Below the pieces are notes generated by a model. It made no database searches. It was not told the DNA's origin and was given only the letters and a program-made list of their open reading frames with translations. Position numbers and translations under genes: made by a program. A DNA stretch of 64,000 nt, taken from NCBI GenBank assembly GCA_018268995.1, contig JAFDVL010000041.1:1-64000 (forward strand). Direction: 5' to 3'. This stretch comes from Acidobacteriota bacterium. GTDB taxonomy: Bacteria > Acidobacteriota > Blastocatellia > RBC074. This document shows positions 63,068 to 64,000 of this stretch, piece by piece (position 1 is the first letter of the stretch; every line of letters begins with the position of its first letter).

Positions 63068-64000
63068 ATGGGTCTACACGGTGAAATACAGACGATGCCC
63101 ATGTTAGACCTTTTCCAGTGGCTTGAACTGGTCAAGAAAACTGGCAAGTTGGTCGTAGATAGTCCTCAGGCTAAACAACAGATCTACTTTGAGGAAGGTG
63201 CCATCATCACGGCGTCCTCTACGGCGTATTATTCGACTGATAGCCAGGTCGGCGTAGAAGCCATTGTCAGCGACACGTTGAAATGGAAACGAGGTGAATT
63301 CAGCTTTCTGGAAGCCCCTTTGCCAGGAGACGTGACCACACTCAGCCAACGACTAAGCCCGAAAGGCATCATCATGAAAACCTTCCAGCAGATGGATGAG
63401 TCGGCTGATGCATTCCGGCAGGTCGTGGCCGTGTCCTCGCAAATGGGGGACAAGGAAAAGGGCTATGATGAAGTCGAAGGCCTAAGAACAGCCATTGTCA
63501 GCCGCCTGCTGAAAGGGGATTTTCAAATTCCGCTCCTGCCCACGGTAGCCAACAAGATCATGAGCATTACGCGCCAGGATGACTACTCGCTGCGTGATCT
63601 TAGCGAAGTGATCATTACGGATCAGGTCATCACCGCTCAACTGCTCAAGCACGCCAATTCTGCCTTCTATAATCGCGGGCGTACGATTGATTCCATCTCG
63701 ATGGCCGTCCAATTGCTGGGCGCGCAAACTGTCACCAATCTGGTCTTAACACTTTCACTGAGAAGTGTGGTGACAGGCCGTGATGTGTTTCTTGAAAACA
63801 AAAAACTGGTTTGGAAACGTTCGCTGGCCTGTGCGTTGTTGGCACGTTCACTTTCAGGGATTGCACAGGTGGATCGTGAACAGGCGTTTCTTTGCGGACT
63901 GATGATTGATTTCGGCAAGATTGTGCTTTACTCCCTGATTCAGGATTTGATGCACAAAGAGCCGCATTTTCAAGCTACGTCCAAGCCTGTCATTGATTAC
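63068..64000 (+). CDS. DUF4388-HDOD signalling protein (3' end outside window)
   Basis: The first 311 codons of a longer gene. Residues 1-110 are a DUF4388-like domain (MGLHGEIQTMPMLDLFQWLE, GELVV-like KTGKLVVDSP, IYFEEGAIITA). From about 150 is an HDOD domain (FQIPLLPTVANKIMSITRQD, LLKHANSAFYNRGRTIDSIS, QVDREQAFLCGLMIDFGKIV), an HD-superfamily module usually without hydrolase activity and used in signalling, motility and regulation. AGAGGAG at 63055-63061 is six bases before ATG 63068. It starts a new transcription unit after a terminator. The frame is open to the window end. Confidence 0.88.
   Translation, partial: MGLHGEIQTMPMLDLFQWLELVKKTGKLVVDSPQAKQQIYFEEGAIITASSTAYYSTDSQVGVEAIVSDTLKWKRGEFSFLEAPLPGDVTTLSQRLSPKGIIMKTFQQMDESADAFRQVVAVSSQMGDKEKGYDEVEGLRTAIVSRLLKGDFQIPLLPTVANKIMSITRQDDYSLRDLSEVIITDQVITAQLLKHANSAFYNRGRTIDSISMAVQLLGAQTVTNLVLTLSLRSVVTGRDVFLENKKLVWKRSLACALLARSLSGIAQVDREQAFLCGLMIDFGKIVLYSLIQDLMHKEPHFQATSKPVIDY

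Noticed and set aside
1..64000. tRNA or rRNA genes
   Set aside because: All intergenic stretches were read for cloverleaf or conserved rRNA segments and none was found; short or divergent RNAs could be missed without a covariance-model search.

Overview
The window reads as chromosomal DNA of a Gram-negative bacterium, most likely an acidobacterium and possibly of class Blastocatellia. This is inference from gene content: an Oar-like TonB-dependent receptor with an N-terminal carboxypeptidase-regulatory domain, secreted TPR-CHAT proteins, several SpoIIE-type phosphatases, many twin-arginine signal peptides on sugar oxidoreductases and related enzymes, minor type IV pilins, and many short palindromic intergenic elements. 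No rRNA, tRNA, CRISPR array or intact insertion sequence was seen.

Layout. 1-6022 (+): a threonine/lysine branch operon with the 3' end of asd, an embedded type II restriction-modification pair, lysC, a small zinc-ribbon protein and thrC. 6056-15554: a small membrane protein (-), a membrane-attached metallophosphoesterase (+), then a minus-strand pair made of a subtilisin/thermolysin-like double-protease fusion and a large membrane patatin. 15955-20433 (-): a minor-pilin operon (FimT/GspH, PilV, PilW and an unusually large PilX-like protein). 20725-23719 (+): a YegS-type lipid kinase, a secreted TPR protein and a Bax-inhibitor-1 family protein. 23932-38692: a signalling region with four SpoIIE phosphatases (one degenerate at catalytic positions), a STAS protein and an RsbW-like kinase, interrupted by a DUF885 peptidase, a zinc-ribbon membrane protein and a Tat-exported enolase-superfamily enzyme.

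38709-45363 (+): sugar-type metabolism, with a xylose-isomerase-like TIM barrel, two Gfo/Idh/MocA oxidoreductases, a SIS-domain protein, a small DUF3052-like protein, an SDR and a MetE-core-like zinc methyltransferase. 45506-50008 (-): a secreted FG-GAP repeat protein, a Tat-exported amidase and a secreted protein of unknown function. 50336-61125 (+): a gene trio in which two secreted TPR-CHAT proteins flank an Oar-like TonB-dependent receptor. 61290-62705 (+): a Tat-exported Gfo/Idh/MocA protein closed by a good terminator. 63068-64000 (+): a DUF4388-HDOD protein that runs off the window.

The least ordinary content is (i) the CHAT / TonB receptor / CHAT trio, (ii) the S8-M4-like fusion paired with a membrane patatin, (iii) the restriction-modification genes packed inside the asd-lysC-thrC operon, (iv) the SpoIIE/STAS/RsbW cluster with one pseudo-phosphatase-like member and no sigma factor in view, and (v) at least six families of short inverted-repeat elements between genes, one being a 119-bp element present as two opposite copies. 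Where the furthest-upstream start lacked a ribosome binding site or signal peptide, I moved the start inward and gave the reason.
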